Shown here: positions 22,945 through 32,098 of the stretch, one piece after another | How positions within the stretch are numbered: position 1 is the stretch's first letter | How the letters are laid out: each line of letters begins with the position of its first letter | Assembly: GCF_001908185.1 (NCBI RefSeq) | Contig: NZ_LGHM01000088.1 | Coordinates: 1 to 64,000, forward strand | Source of the DNA: Bradyrhizobium sp. AS23.2 | GTDB taxonomy: Bacteria; Pseudomonadota; Alphaproteobacteria; Rhizobiales; Xanthobacteraceae | Reading direction: 5' to 3' | DNA: 64,000 bases | Position numbers and translations under genes: made by a program | The notes under the pieces: model-generated | Told to the model about the DNA's origin: nothing | What the model saw: the letters and a program-made list of their open reading frames with translations, nothing else | Databases searched by the model: none

Positions 22945-23084
22945 AGTATCCTTCCGTCACAAGCCGACAGCGCCGAGACGGCGGCCGATCGCGCTTCGCG
23001 GGTTTTCCTGAAGTTGCGCGGTGTTACACGATCGGGAGGGGCATTGCCACCCCCGATCGGCCGGGACCTGCGCTTTACACCTAG

Positions 23085-23840
23085 CTAGGGGCAGCCCTTG
23101 GCGATCGCAAGGAAATCGGCCGCTTTCAGGCTGGCCCCGCCGACCAGCGCGCCGTTGACGTTTTTCACCGCCATCAGCTCGGCCGCGTTCGAGGGCTTGA
23201 CCGAACCGCCATAGAGGATCCGCATCCTGGCCCCGTCGGCCTTGAACCGGGAGGTCAGGAATTCCCGGATAAACCCATGAATCTGCTCGACATCCTTGGC
23301 CGTGGGGGTCAGGCCGGTGCCGATCGCCCAGACCGGTTCATAGGCCACGACCAGATTGGCGGCGTGGGAGCCGTCCGGCAGCGATCCGTTGAGCTGGCCG
23401 CGCAGGATGTCCAGGGTCTGGCCGGCATCGCGCTGACCTTGCGTCTCGCCGATGCAGACGATCGCTGTCACACCGGCACGCCAGGCGGCCTCGGCCTTCT
23501 GCCGGATCAGGGCATCGCCCTCGCCGTGGTCGGCGCGGCGTTCGGAATGGCCGACGATGATGGCGGTCGCGCCCGCATCCGCCAGCATTTCGCCAGCAAT
23601 ATCGCCGGTATGGGCGCCGGAAGCCTTGGGATGACAATCCTGTGCTCCCACCGCGACCTTCTGGCCCCGCGCTTTCTCGGCGAAGGCCGCGATCAGGGTT
23701 GCCGGCGGGCAAACCAGCAGGTCGGCCTTGGCGCTCACGTCTGCCCCACCCTTGAGCATGGCGTCGAATTCGGCAGTCGCGGCCTTCAGGCCGTTCATTT
23801 TCCAGTTGCCGGCGATCAGCGGTCGGATGGCGTCGGTCAT
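23085..23840 (-). CDS. tpiA: Triose-phosphate isomerase
   Basis: A 251-residue glycolytic TIM barrel. It shows AGNWKMNG (Asn/Lys of the active site), the catalytic His in IVGHSERR, the catalytic Glu in [13 protein letters not shown] and the phosphate loop [18 protein letters not shown]. The start is ATG 23840; a frame five codons longer (to 23855) is less likely. Confidence 0.96.
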   Translation of the reverse strand: MTDAIRPLIAGNWKMNGLKAATAEFDAMLKGGADVSAKADLLVCPPATLIAAFAEKARGQKVAVGAQDCHPKASGAHTGDIAGEMLADAGATAIIVGHSERRADHGEGDALIRQKAEAAWRAGVTAIVCIGETQGQRDAGQTLDILRGQLNGSLPDGSHAANLVVAYEPVWAIGTGLTPTAKDVEQIHGFIREFLTSRFKADGARMRILYGGSVKPSNAAELMAVKNVNGALVGGASLKAADFLAIAKGCP

Positions 23841-24063
23841 GTCAATTCCCAGCAAAATGAGGTTTGTGCATGCGCTAGCAGAGGAGCCGCGGCAGTTCCA
23901 GAGACCAGGGGCTTTTAACCGCAGCCGCGAACGAGCGCGTGGCCTGAGGTTGCGGGGGGGAAAGCCGCCACTTTATGATGATCTATCAATTCGGTGACGC
24001 GCTTTTGCGGAATCTGCATTAAGACGCGCTCCCGTTCCCCTCCTGCCAAACAAGTTGGACCAA

Positions 24064-25962
24064 ATGCTTCGAGGAATGCGCAAGGCCTCATCAAACTGGC
24101 TCGGCAAAACCATTATGGCCGTGGTGATGGGCGTATTGATCATCAGTTTCGGCATTTGGGGCATCGCCGACATCTTCCGCGGCTTCGGACAGTCCACGGT
24201 CGCCAAGATCGGCAGCACCGAGATTTCGCTGAACGAGTTCCGCCAGATCTATACCGACCGCCTGCAGCAGATCAGCCGCCAGTTCGGCCGCCCGCTGACG
24301 CCCGACCAGGCGCGCGCCTTCGGCCTCGACCGCCAGGTCCTGCAGCAGACGATCGCGGAAGCCGCGCTCGACGAAGAGGCGCGCCGGATCGGCCTCGGCC
24401 AGTCCGACGAACAGATCCGCCAGCTCATCATGAACGACCCCAACTTCAAGGGCGTCAACGGCAACTTCGATCCGAACCGTTTCCAGGGCATGATCCGCAA
24501 TTTCGGCTACACCGAGCAGCGCTATGTCGCCGAGCAGCGCAAGGTGTCGCTGCGCCGGCAGCTCACCGGCACGATCGGCGCCGGCCTCGAGCCGTCGAAG
24601 ACCTTGATCGACGTGCTGACGCGCTTCCAGAACGAGCAGCGCGCCATCGAATTCGTCAAGCTCGACGCAGCCCAGGCTGGCACCATTGACGCCCCCTCGC
24701 CCGAGGCGCTCGCCGCCTATTTCGAGGATCACAAGGTCCAGTTCCGCGCGCCTGAATATCGCAAGATCGCCTTCGTCGTGATCTCGCCGGAAGAGATCGG
24801 CAAGTGGAGCGACGTCTCCGACGAGGACGCCAAGAAGATGTTCGAGCAGCGCAAGGACCGGCTCGGCACGCCGGAGAAGCGCCAGATCCATCAGATCGTA
24901 TTCCCCAACGCTGCAGACGCGCAGGCCGCCCGCGAGCGACTCGTCGGCGGTGCGACGTTCGAGGATCTCGGCAAGGAGCGCGGGCTCACCGCGTCCGACG
25001 TCGATCTTGGCCTCGTGACCAAGTCTTCGCTCGACCCCGCGGTCGGCGATGTCGCCTTCTCGCTCCCCGCAGGTGAGATCAGCCAGCCGATCCAGGGCCG
25101 CCTCGGCACGTCCATCGTCAAGGTCGACAAGATCGAGCCGGGCGTCGAGGCGAACTACGCAAGCCTCGCCGGTGACATCAAGCGCGAGATCGCGACCGAG
25201 CGGGCGCGCGTCAAGGTCGCCGATCTCCGCGACAAGATGGAAGATGAGCGCGGAGGCGGCTCCAGCGTGATCGACGCGGCGCAGAAGCTCGGCCTCACCG
25301 CCGTGACCATCGACGCCGTCGACCGCTCCGGCCGCGGCCCGAACGGCCAGCCGGTCGCCAACATCCCGCAGGGCCTCGACGTGGTGTCGCAGGCTTTCAA
25401 CACCGACGTCGGCGTCGACAACGACTCGATCTCGTTCAAGGGCGGCTATGTCTGGTACGACGTGCTTGCCATCACACCCTCGCGCGATCGCAACCTCGAC
25501 GAGGTCCGCGACCAGGTCGAGGCGCGCTGGCGCCAGGACCAGATCGCCGCCAGGCTGAAGACCAAGGCGACCGAGATGGTGCAGAAGCTCGAACAGGGCG
25601 GCAAGCTCGCCGACGAGGCCGCGGCGATCGGCCTCAAGGTCGAGACCGCGACCGGCTTCAAGCGCGACGACACGCCCGCCGGCGTGCCCGCAGCCGTCGT
25701 TGCGGCCGCCTTCCGCACCGGCAAGGATGGTGTCGGGCAGACGGCCGTGAACGGTGGCAGCGAAGTGATCGTCTTCCGCGTCACCGACATCGTCGATCCC
25801 GCACTCGATACGACCTCCGACGCGGCCAAGAAGCTGAAGGACAGCCTCGACCGCGCACTGACCGAGGAGCAGGTCGCGTCCTACGTCAACAAGCTTGAAA
25901 CCGACATCGGGACCACCATTAATCAGGCCGCCTTCGCGCAGGTGACCGGCGCGAACCAGTGA
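24064..25962 (+). CDS. ppiD: Periplasmic peptidyl-prolyl isomerase (PpiD/SurA-N type)
   Basis: About 632 residues. A short cytoplasmic start is followed by one membrane helix (TIMAVVMGVLIISFGIWGIA), then a SurA-like chaperone region rich in helix, a parvulin PPIC domain near residues 250-360 (KRQIHQIVFPNAADAQAA, FEDLGKERGLTASDVDLG) and a second chaperone part. It assists folding of outer-membrane proteins at the periplasmic face. ATG 24064 is preferred to TTG 24055. trpD follows 14 bases later. Confidence 0.9.
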   Translation: MLRGMRKASSNWLGKTIMAVVMGVLIISFGIWGIADIFRGFGQSTVAKIGSTEISLNEFRQIYTDRLQQISRQFGRPLTPDQARAFGLDRQVLQQTIAEAALDEEARRIGLGQSDEQIRQLIMNDPNFKGVNGNFDPNRFQGMIRNFGYTEQRYVAEQRKVSLRRQLTGTIGAGLEPSKTLIDVLTRFQNEQRAIEFVKLDAAQAGTIDAPSPEALAAYFEDHKVQFRAPEYRKIAFVVISPEEIGKWSDVSDEDAKKMFEQRKDRLGTPEKRQIHQIVFPNAADAQAARERLVGGATFEDLGKERGLTASDVDLGLVTKSSLDPAVGDVAFSLPAGEISQPIQGRLGTSIVKVDKIEPGVEANYASLAGDIKREIATERARVKVADLRDKMEDERGGGSSVIDAAQKLGLTAVTIDAVDRSGRGPNGQPVANIPQGLDVVSQAFNTDVGVDNDSISFKGGYVWYDVLAITPSRDRNLDEVRDQVEARWRQDQIAARLKTKATEMVQKLEQGGKLADEAAAIGLKVETATGFKRDDTPAGVPAAVVAAAFRTGKDGVGQTAVNGGSEVIVFRVTDIVDPALDTTSDAAKKLKDSLDRALTEEQVASYVNKLETDIGTTINQAAFAQVTGANQ

Positions 25963-25976
25963 GTTGAAAGCACGCG

Positions 25977-26990
25977 ATGGACGACCTGAAATCGATCATT
26001 GGAAAAGTCGCGACCGGCGCCAGCCTGTCGCGTGACGAAGCCGCCTCCGCCTTCGACGCCATGATGTCCGGCGAGGCCACGCCCTCGCAGATGGGCGGCC
26101 TCCTGATGGCGCTGCGGGTGCGCGGCGAAACCGTGGACGAGATCACTGGCGCGGTCTCGGCAATGCGCTCAAAGATGCTCACTGTCGACGCGCCCGCGGA
26201 CGCTGTCGACATCGTCGGCACCGGCGGCGACGGCTCCGGCTCGGTCAACGTCTCGACCTGCGCCTCCTTCATCGTCTCGGGCACCGGCTTGCCCGTGGCC
26301 AAGCACGGCAACCGCGCATTGTCGTCGCGCTCGGGCGCCGCCGACGTGCTGGCCTCGCTGGGGGTGAAGATCGACCTCAGGCCCGAGCAGGTCGGCCGCT
26401 GCGTGCATGAGTGCGGTATCGGCTTCATGTTCGCCCCCGCCCACCATCCCGCCATGAAGAACGTCGGCCCGACCCGGGTCGAGCTCGCGACGCGCACGAT
26501 CTTCAACCTGCTCGGCCCGTTATCCAACCCGGCCGGCGTGAAGCGGCAGATGGTCGGTGTGTTCTCGCGGCAATGGGTGCAGCCGCTGGCGCAGGTGCTG
26601 AAGAACCTCGGCTCCGAATCCGCCTGGGTGGTGCACGGCTCCGATGGCCTCGACGAAATCACCCTCACCGGCCCGACCTTCGTCTCCGCGCTCCATAATG
26701 GCGAAATCCGGAATTTCGAGGTGACGCCGGAGGACGCCGGCCTGTCGCGCTGCGAGCCCGGCGCACTCAAGGGCGGAGATGCTGAGGCCAATGCGATCGC
26801 TTTGCAGAACGTGCTCGACGGCAAGCCGAGCCCCTACCGCGACGTGGCGCTGATGAATGCCGCCGCCGCGCTGGTCGTGGCGGGCCGCGCCAGGGACCTC
26901 AAGGAGGGCGTCGCGATCGGCGCGAAGTCGCTCGACAGCGGCGCGGCGAGCGCCCGGCTGAAGCATCTGATCGCGGTCTCGAACGGCTGA
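25977..26990 (+). CDS. trpD: Anthranilate phosphoribosyltransferase
   Basis: A 337-residue enzyme that joins anthranilate and PRPP in tryptophan synthesis. The PRPP site [14 protein letters not shown] and the [20 protein letters not shown] segment are clear, and [11 protein letters not shown] is present. It forms an operon with trpC (7-base gap) and moaC. Confidence 0.97.
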   Translation: MDDLKSIIGKVATGASLSRDEAASAFDAMMSGEATPSQMGGLLMALRVRGETVDEITGAVSAMRSKMLTVDAPADAVDIVGTGGDGSGSVNVSTCASFIVSGTGLPVAKHGNRALSSRSGAADVLASLGVKIDLRPEQVGRCVHECGIGFMFAPAHHPAMKNVGPTRVELATRTIFNLLGPLSNPAGVKRQMVGVFSRQWVQPLAQVLKNLGSESAWVVHGSDGLDEITLTGPTFVSALHNGEIRNFEVTPEDAGLSRCEPGALKGGDAEANAIALQNVLDGKPSPYRDVALMNAAAALVVAGRARDLKEGVAIGAKSLDSGAASARLKHLIAVSNG

Positions 26991-26997
26991 GCCTGTC

Positions 26998-27819
26998 ATG
27001 TCCGACATCCTGACCAAGATCGAAGCGTACAAGCGCGAGGAGATCGCCGCGGCCAAGCGCGCGCTGTCGCTGTCGGCGGTGGAGGCCAAGGCCAAGGCGC
27101 AACCGGCGCCGCGGGACTTCGTACACGCGATCAGGGCCAAGCATAGCAATGGCGAGTACGCGCTGATCGCCGAGGTGAAGAAGGCCTCGCCGTCCAAGGG
27201 GCTGATCCGCGCCGATTTCGATCCGCCACAGCTCGCCAAGGCCTATGAGGCCGGCGGTGCCGCCTGCCTCTCGGTGCTGACGGACACGCCCTCGTTCCAG
27301 GGCCATCTCGACTTCATGGTGGCAGCGCGCGCGGCGACCTCGCTGCCGGTGCTGCGCAAGGATTTCATGTTCGACACCTATCAGGTGACTGAGGCCCGCG
27401 CGCATGGCGCCGACTGCATCCTGATCATCATGGCGGCCCTCGACGATGCGGCCGCCTGGGATCTCGAGGACGCCGCTCTCGCCTACGGTATGGACGTGCT
27501 GATCGAGATCCACGACCGCGCCGAGCTCGACCGCGCGCTGAAGCTCCGCTCGCCGATGATCGGCGTCAACAACCGCAACTTACGCACTTTCGAGACCACG
27601 CTCGCGACCAGCGAAGCGCTGGCGCCGCTGATCCCTGGCGACCGGCTGATGGTCGGCGAGAGCGGCATCTTCACGCCCACCGATCTTGCCCGGCTCGAGC
27701 GCGTCGGCATGTCGACCTTCCTGGTCGGCGAGAGCCTGATGCGGCAGGCCGACGTGACTGCCGCCACGCGCACGCTGCTTGCGCGCGAGAATGCAGCGCG
27801 CGCGACGGGTGCGCGCTGA
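26998..27819 (+). CDS. trpC: Indole-3-glycerol phosphate synthase
   Basis: A 273-residue TIM barrel enzyme. Catalytic motifs are [39 protein letters not shown] and MVGESGIFT. It is monofunctional: no TrpF domain is fused. A separate TrpF-like protein occurs at 61271 in an unrelated neighbourhood. It is followed one base later by moaC. Confidence 0.97.
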   Translation: MSDILTKIEAYKREEIAAAKRALSLSAVEAKAKAQPAPRDFVHAIRAKHSNGEYALIAEVKKASPSKGLIRADFDPPQLAKAYEAGGAACLSVLTDTPSFQGHLDFMVAARAATSLPVLRKDFMFDTYQVTEARAHGADCILIIMAALDDAAAWDLEDAALAYGMDVLIEIHDRAELDRALKLRSPMIGVNNRNLRTFETTLATSEALAPLIPGDRLMVGESGIFTPTDLARLERVGMSTFLVGESLMRQADVTAATRTLLARENAARATGAR

Positions 27820-27820
27820 C

Positions 27821-28354
27821 ATGGCGCGCAAGCCGTCCAAAACAAAGCCAGCCAAGACGAAGCCAGCCAAGACCAAGGCCGGCCCTGCCCTCACCCATAT
27901 CGGCGCCTCCGGCGAGGCGCGGATGGTCGACGTCTCGGACAAGCCCGCGACCGAACGGATCGCGGTCGCCGAAGGACGCGTTGTCATGACCAGGGCGACG
28001 CTTGATCTCATCGTGTCCGGCAACGCCAAGAAGGGCGATGTGCTCGGCACCGCGCGCATCGCCGGGATCATGGCGGCCAAGCGCACCTCCGAGCTGATCC
28101 CGCTCTGTCATCCGCTGGCGCTCTCGAAAGTGACAGTCGACATCGAGCCCGACGCGAAGCTGCCCGGCTGCCTCGTCCGCGCCAGCGTGAAGGTCACGGG
28201 TCCGACCGGGGTCGAGATGGAGGCGCTCACCGCGGTGTCGGTCGCCTGCCTCACCATCTACGACATGATCAAGGCGGTGGAACGCGGCGTGCGCATCGAG
28301 GGCGTCCATCTCGTCGAGAAGCTGGGCGGCAAGTCCGGCCATTACCGCGTCTGA
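27821..28354 (+). CDS. moaC: Cyclic pyranopterin monophosphate synthase
   Basis: A 177-residue molybdenum cofactor enzyme that completes cPMP formation after MoaA. It has [13 protein letters not shown] and [20 protein letters not shown]. The first ~20 residues are a Lys/Pro-rich leader with repeats of KTKPA, unusual for the family and probably disordered. It starts at ATG 27821, one base after the trpC stop. moeA, often next in line in relatives, lies 10.6 kb away at 38969. Confidence 0.95.
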   Translation: MARKPSKTKPAKTKPAKTKAGPALTHIGASGEARMVDVSDKPATERIAVAEGRVVMTRATLDLIVSGNAKKGDVLGTARIAGIMAAKRTSELIPLCHPLALSKVTVDIEPDAKLPGCLVRASVKVTGPTGVEMEALTAVSVACLTIYDMIKAVERGVRIEGVHLVEKLGGKSGHYRV

Positions 28355-28361
28355 GCGCAAT

Positions 28362-28955
28362 CTATTTAGCTTCGCGCTGCCGCTCGCGATAGGCGCGCGT
28401 CTTCATCCGATTGCCGCACAGCGTCGACATACACCATCGCCGCGTCGATGGTTTCGACCGGTCGAAGAACACCCGGCGGCATTCCTCCGACGCGCACATC
28501 TTCAACCGGTCCAGCGTTCCCACAAGCGTTGCGTCATGAAGCTCGATCGCAATAGTCGACAGGCCAGCGAGCGCGTCCTCGCGCGCTGCCGACAATATCG
28601 CGCCGCGCCCGGTGCGCGCCTCCACTCGCAACGGAAACGGCGCCAGCGCTTCGCCAAGCGCGCCTAGGACATCCTTGTTCCGGCGCCGCTCGGCCGGGTC
28701 ACATTGCAGATAGGCACGTAACGCCTCGCGCAGCCGCAGCGCGGTCTCGAACATCGCGGGCGTGACACGTCCCCCCTCAGCGCCAAGGCCACGTTCCTGC
28801 ATCCAGTCCGCAAGTTGTCTCGCCCCGGCGATTTCGTCGCCCTGCGGGTGCTCCACGCCGAAATGCGTGAAATGGCGAACATCGAGCGTATTGGCGAAGT
28901 CGTAGACATTCGCCAGCGCGTCGGGAACTTTGAATTTGCGCGACTCTTTCGACAT
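28362..28955 (-). CDS. CGNR zinc-finger (ABATE) transcriptional regulator
   Basis: A 197-residue protein with an N-terminal ABATE-like region (VYDFANTLDVRHF) and a C-terminal CGNR zinc finger: CASEEC, then WCMSTLCGNRMKTRAYRERQ. These proteins are predicted ligand-responsive DNA-binding regulators. It is transcribed divergently from the amidase/MFS pair, with inverted repeats between, so I infer that it represses or activates that pair and itself. It converges with moaC. Confidence 0.85.
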   Translation of the reverse strand: MSKESRKFKVPDALANVYDFANTLDVRHFTHFGVEHPQGDEIAGARQLADWMQERGLGAEGGRVTPAMFETALRLREALRAYLQCDPAERRRNKDVLGALGEALAPFPLRVEARTGRGAILSAAREDALAGLSTIAIELHDATLVGTLDRLKMCASEECRRVFFDRSKPSTRRWCMSTLCGNRMKTRAYRERQREAK

Positions 28956-28974
28956 CGAAACACCGAATATTTGA

Positions 28975-29038
28975 ACACCAGTAAAACATATTTACTGGTT
29001 GACAGCAAGAGACACCTGTATCTTAGTTATACTGGTGT
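28975..29038. promoter_or_regulatory. Divergent operator/promoter region with ACTGGT half-sites
   Basis: The sequence ACCAGTAAA-ACATA-TTTACTGGT (28977-28999) is a perfect 9-bp inverted repeat with a 5-base centre. A third half-site, ACTGGTGT, at 29031-29038 is the exact complement of ACACCAGT at 28975-28982. A TTGACA hexamer (28999-29004) lies between, reading towards the amidase. The arrangement suggests an autoregulated operator for the CGNR protein. Confidence 0.65.
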
Positions 29039-29092
29039 CGAATCTCTTCGGGATCGAACGTCATTGCGACAACAAGAATGGAGCCGCGAGCC

Positions 29093-30508
29093 ATGGCCGA
29101 CGCACTGCACTTTCTCGAGCTCACAGAGCTCGCCGCACGTCTTAAGGCGCGCGACATCTCCGCGCTGGACGTGACACGCGCCCAACTCGACCGTATCGAC
29201 GCCCTGGATCGTGAACTCGGTAGCTACGTTCGCGTGATGGCGGACACAGCCATTGCCGAGGCGAAAGCCGCGGACGCCGAAATCGCACATGGCCGGTATC
29301 GGGGCCCGCTGCATGGCGTGCCGATTGCGCTGAAGGATCTTTTCTGGACCAAGGGCATTCCGACGGCAGCCGGCACCGTTCTTCATCGCGATTTTCGTCC
29401 CGGTGAAGACGCAACGGTCGTGCGTCGGCTCAAGGACGCAGGCGCCGTGGTGCTTGGCAAGGTGCAGCTCAGCGAGGGCGCCTATTCCGATCACCATCCA
29501 TTGGTGACGCCGCCGAAGAATCCGTGGAATGCGGCTTACTGGCCGGGCATTTCATCCAGCGGCTCGGCGGTTGCGACGGCTGCCGGACTTTGCTTCGGCT
29601 CGCTCGGTTCCGACACCGGGGGCTCGATCCGCTGGCCGTCCGCCGCCAACGGCCTGACCGGGCTGAAGCCGAGCTGGGGCCGCGTCAGCCGCCATGGCAC
29701 GTTCGAGCTGGCCGCGACGCTCGACCATGTCGGACCGATCGGCCGCAGCGCGGTCGATGCCGGCGCGCTGCTTGGCGTCATCGCCGGACATGATCCGAAC
29801 GATCCGACGTCGCTGCTCGATCCGGTGCCCGACTATCTGGCCGCGGCTGCACAGGACGTGCGGGGTTTGCGGATCGGCGTCGACGCCGCCTGGAACAACG
29901 ACGACGTGGACGTCGCGACGCAGCGCGTATTGGCGGACGCAATCGATGCTTTCCGCGCGCTTGGCGTCGATATCGTCAATGTCAGATTTCCTGACGTGAT
30001 GCAGGCGATCGCCGACTGGACGCCGAATTGTGCGGTGGAAGCTGCGGTCGCGCACGAGGCGACCTATCCTGCCCGCAAGGATGAGTATGGTCCTATCCTC
30101 GCCTCGGTGATCGAGGCCGGTCGTGCGTTCTCCGCCCTCGATTATCAGAAGATCCTGCTGCGCCGGCTGGCGCTGCGCGGCCGGGTGGCGGCGTTATTCG
30201 AGACCATCGACCTGCTCCTGATTCCGGTGCACCCGTTCCCGCCCGTGACGCTCACCATGATCCGGACGCTCGGTGAGCAGCCGGGCCTGATCGCGAAGCT
30301 GCAGCGCTACACTTGCCCGTTCGACATGACCGGTCATCCCACGATCACACTGCCGGGCGGAGCATCCGCGGACGGACTGCCGATCGCGTTCCAGCTCGTC
30401 GCCGCCCATCTCGGCGAGGCCATGCTCGTGCGTGCCGGCGCGGCGTTCCAGCGCACCACGTCCTGGCATCGCCGCCATCCTTCCCTCACCTCGCGGAGGC
30501 AACATTGA
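29093..30508 (+). CDS. Amidase-signature family hydrolase
   Basis: A 471-residue amidase with the Ser-cisSer-Lys triad: Lys in IALKDLFWTKG, cis-Ser in ISSSGSAVATAAGL, nucleophile Ser in GSDTGGSIRWPS. It hydrolyses an amide, but neither the substrate nor GatA identity can be deduced; a GatA role is unlikely without gatB/gatC nearby. ATG 29093 has GGAG nine bases before it; ATG 29078 is possible. It overlaps the MFS start and is controlled from the region at 28975-29038. Confidence 0.9.
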   Translation: MADALHFLELTELAARLKARDISALDVTRAQLDRIDALDRELGSYVRVMADTAIAEAKAADAEIAHGRYRGPLHGVPIALKDLFWTKGIPTAAGTVLHRDFRPGEDATVVRRLKDAGAVVLGKVQLSEGAYSDHHPLVTPPKNPWNAAYWPGISSSGSAVATAAGLCFGSLGSDTGGSIRWPSAANGLTGLKPSWGRVSRHGTFELAATLDHVGPIGRSAVDAGALLGVIAGHDPNDPTSLLDPVPDYLAAAAQDVRGLRIGVDAAWNNDDVDVATQRVLADAIDAFRALGVDIVNVRFPDVMQAIADWTPNCAVEAAVAHEATYPARKDEYGPILASVIEAGRAFSALDYQKILLRRLALRGRVAALFETIDLLLIPVHPFPPVTLTMIRTLGEQPGLIAKLQRYTCPFDMTGHPTITLPGGASADGLPIAFQLVAAHLGEAMLVRAGAAFQRTTSWHRRHPSLTSRRQH

Positions 30509-31761
30509 CCCTTCAATCAACGCTGCCTCATCGAAGCATTTTCCACGGCTGGTTCGTTGTTGCGGCGGCATTCGCCGTGATGTTCGTGGGTTTCGGCTCC
30601 GCCTACACATTCAGTGCCTTTCTCGAGCCGCTGCAGCGCGACTTCGGCGCCTCGCGCGGCTCGATCTCGCTGGTGTTTTCGATCGCTGGCTTTCTCTACT
30701 TCGCGCTCGGTCTCGTCAGTGGTCCCCTCGCCGACCGGGTCGGCTCGCGTCCGCTTGCAGTTATCGGCATGATCCTGGTCGCTGTCGGGCTCTCGGCCGC
30801 GAGCACAGCGCGCTCGCTTGTCGAGGTTTATCTCGCCTACGGGCTGGGCGTCGGCCTCGGGGTCGGCTGCGCCTATGTTCCCGCCATCGGCGCGGTGCAA
30901 CGCTGGTTCGTGAGGCGCCGTGGCTTTGCCTCCGGCCTCGCGGTCAGCGGCATCGGGCTCGGCACGCTGGCCATGCCGCCGCTCGCCTCACTGCTGATCG
31001 CCTCGGTCGGTTGGCGCGGCGCCTATCTGGTGCTCGGCGCGATCGCCTTGGTGATAGGCGGAGGGCTTTCGCTGTTGATCGAGAACGATCCGAAGGACCG
31101 GGGCCTCGGCCCCGATGGTGATCCACCTCGCGAAACCTCCGGTGCCACCAATGCCGGCGGCGCTTCGGTGCGCGAGGCCGTCCGCTCACCCCAGTTTGTC
31201 GGCCTCTATGTGTCCTGCCTCGTCTGTTCCTTTGGCGCCTTCGTCCCGTTCGTACACCTCGTGCCCTATGCGCGCGACAACGGAGTTACGGTGTCCTCTG
31301 CCGTGCTGCTGCTCGGGATGATCGGCGCCGGCAGCACCGCAGGCCGGTTCTTCCTCGGCGCGCTCGCCGACCGGATGGGCCGCGACCGCTCGCTGATCAT
31401 GGTGCTGATCGGAATGGCATTCGCGATGGCGATCTGGGCTGTTGCGGCGAATGTCTGGGCCCTCGCCGCCTTCGCCTTCGTCTACGGCGTGTTCTACGGC
31501 GGCTGGGTCGCGGTCCTGCCGGCCGTTGTGATGGACTATTTTGGCGGCCGCAACGTCAGCGGCATCATCGGCATTCTCTACACCAGCGTCGCCTTCGGCA
31601 CGCTGGTCGGCCCGAGCGCCGCAGGCTTCGTCTACGACGTCAATCACAGCTACACGCTGCCGATCCTCCTCAGCGCCGCCGCGAACATCGTCGCGGCGCT
31701 GATCGTGGTGGCGATCCTGGCGCGCAGCAGCACGCGGGCGATCAGCGCAGCGAAGAGCTGA
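30505..31761 (+). CDS. MFS transporter, oxalate/formate-antiporter-like
   Basis: A 418-residue transporter with about 12 TM helices (FHGWFVVAAAFAVMFVGFGSAY at the start, GPLADRVGSRPLAVIG between TM2 and TM3). It is like OFA/monocarboxylate carriers. The most likely start is TTG 30505, which overlaps the amidase stop (TTGA) and has GGAGG seven bases upstream. This coupling suggests that it imports the amidase substrate or exports the product. Confidence 0.88.
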   Translation: MTLQSTLPHRSIFHGWFVVAAAFAVMFVGFGSAYTFSAFLEPLQRDFGASRGSISLVFSIAGFLYFALGLVSGPLADRVGSRPLAVIGMILVAVGLSAASTARSLVEVYLAYGLGVGLGVGCAYVPAIGAVQRWFVRRRGFASGLAVSGIGLGTLAMPPLASLLIASVGWRGAYLVLGAIALVIGGGLSLLIENDPKDRGLGPDGDPPRETSGATNAGGASVREAVRSPQFVGLYVSCLVCSFGAFVPFVHLVPYARDNGVTVSSAVLLLGMIGAGSTAGRFFLGALADRMGRDRSLIMVLIGMAFAMAIWAVAANVWALAAFAFVYGVFYGGWVAVLPAVVMDYFGGRNVSGIIGILYTSVAFGTLVGPSAAGFVYDVNHSYTLPILLSAAANIVAALIVVAILARSSTRAISAAKS

Positions 31762-31906
31762 TCGATCCGAACTTGGTGTTGAGCTTGGAGCCCAGGCCAT
31801 TCACCACGGTGATGATGGCAAGCGCGATACCGGCCGCGATCAGCCCGTATTCGATCGCGGTCGCACCGGATTCGTCAGCCAGAAAGTCCTTCAGCGAGTT
31901 TGTCAT
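31742..31906 (-). CDS. Flp/Fap-type pilin
   Basis: A 54-residue Flp pilin. The short N-terminal leader MTNSLKDFLADESG ends before the hydrophobic stretch ATAIEYGLIAAGIALAIITVV with the Glu-Tyr pair that defines Flp prepilins processed by a TadV/CpaA peptidase. No tad or cpa assembly genes are nearby, so it is an orphan copy. Its 3' end overlaps the convergent MFS gene by 20 bases. The start is ATG 31906. Confidence 0.88.
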   Translation of the reverse strand: MTNSLKDFLADESGATAIEYGLIAAGIALAIITVVNGLGSKLNTKFGSISSSLR

Positions 31907-32098
31907 GATCGTCTCCGCATTGTGTCGTCGGCAGACAAATCCTGCACGGCCTTTCGTCCCGCGCATCGATCGCATTTGCGCGCGGCCATTCATGTCGCAT
32001 TAACCGCGCTTCCTAACGCTGCCTCCACACCGTTCCCGTAAACCGACGGATGTTTTGGGGATCTGAAATCGATCCTGACGTGTGTCGGCAACGATCGA

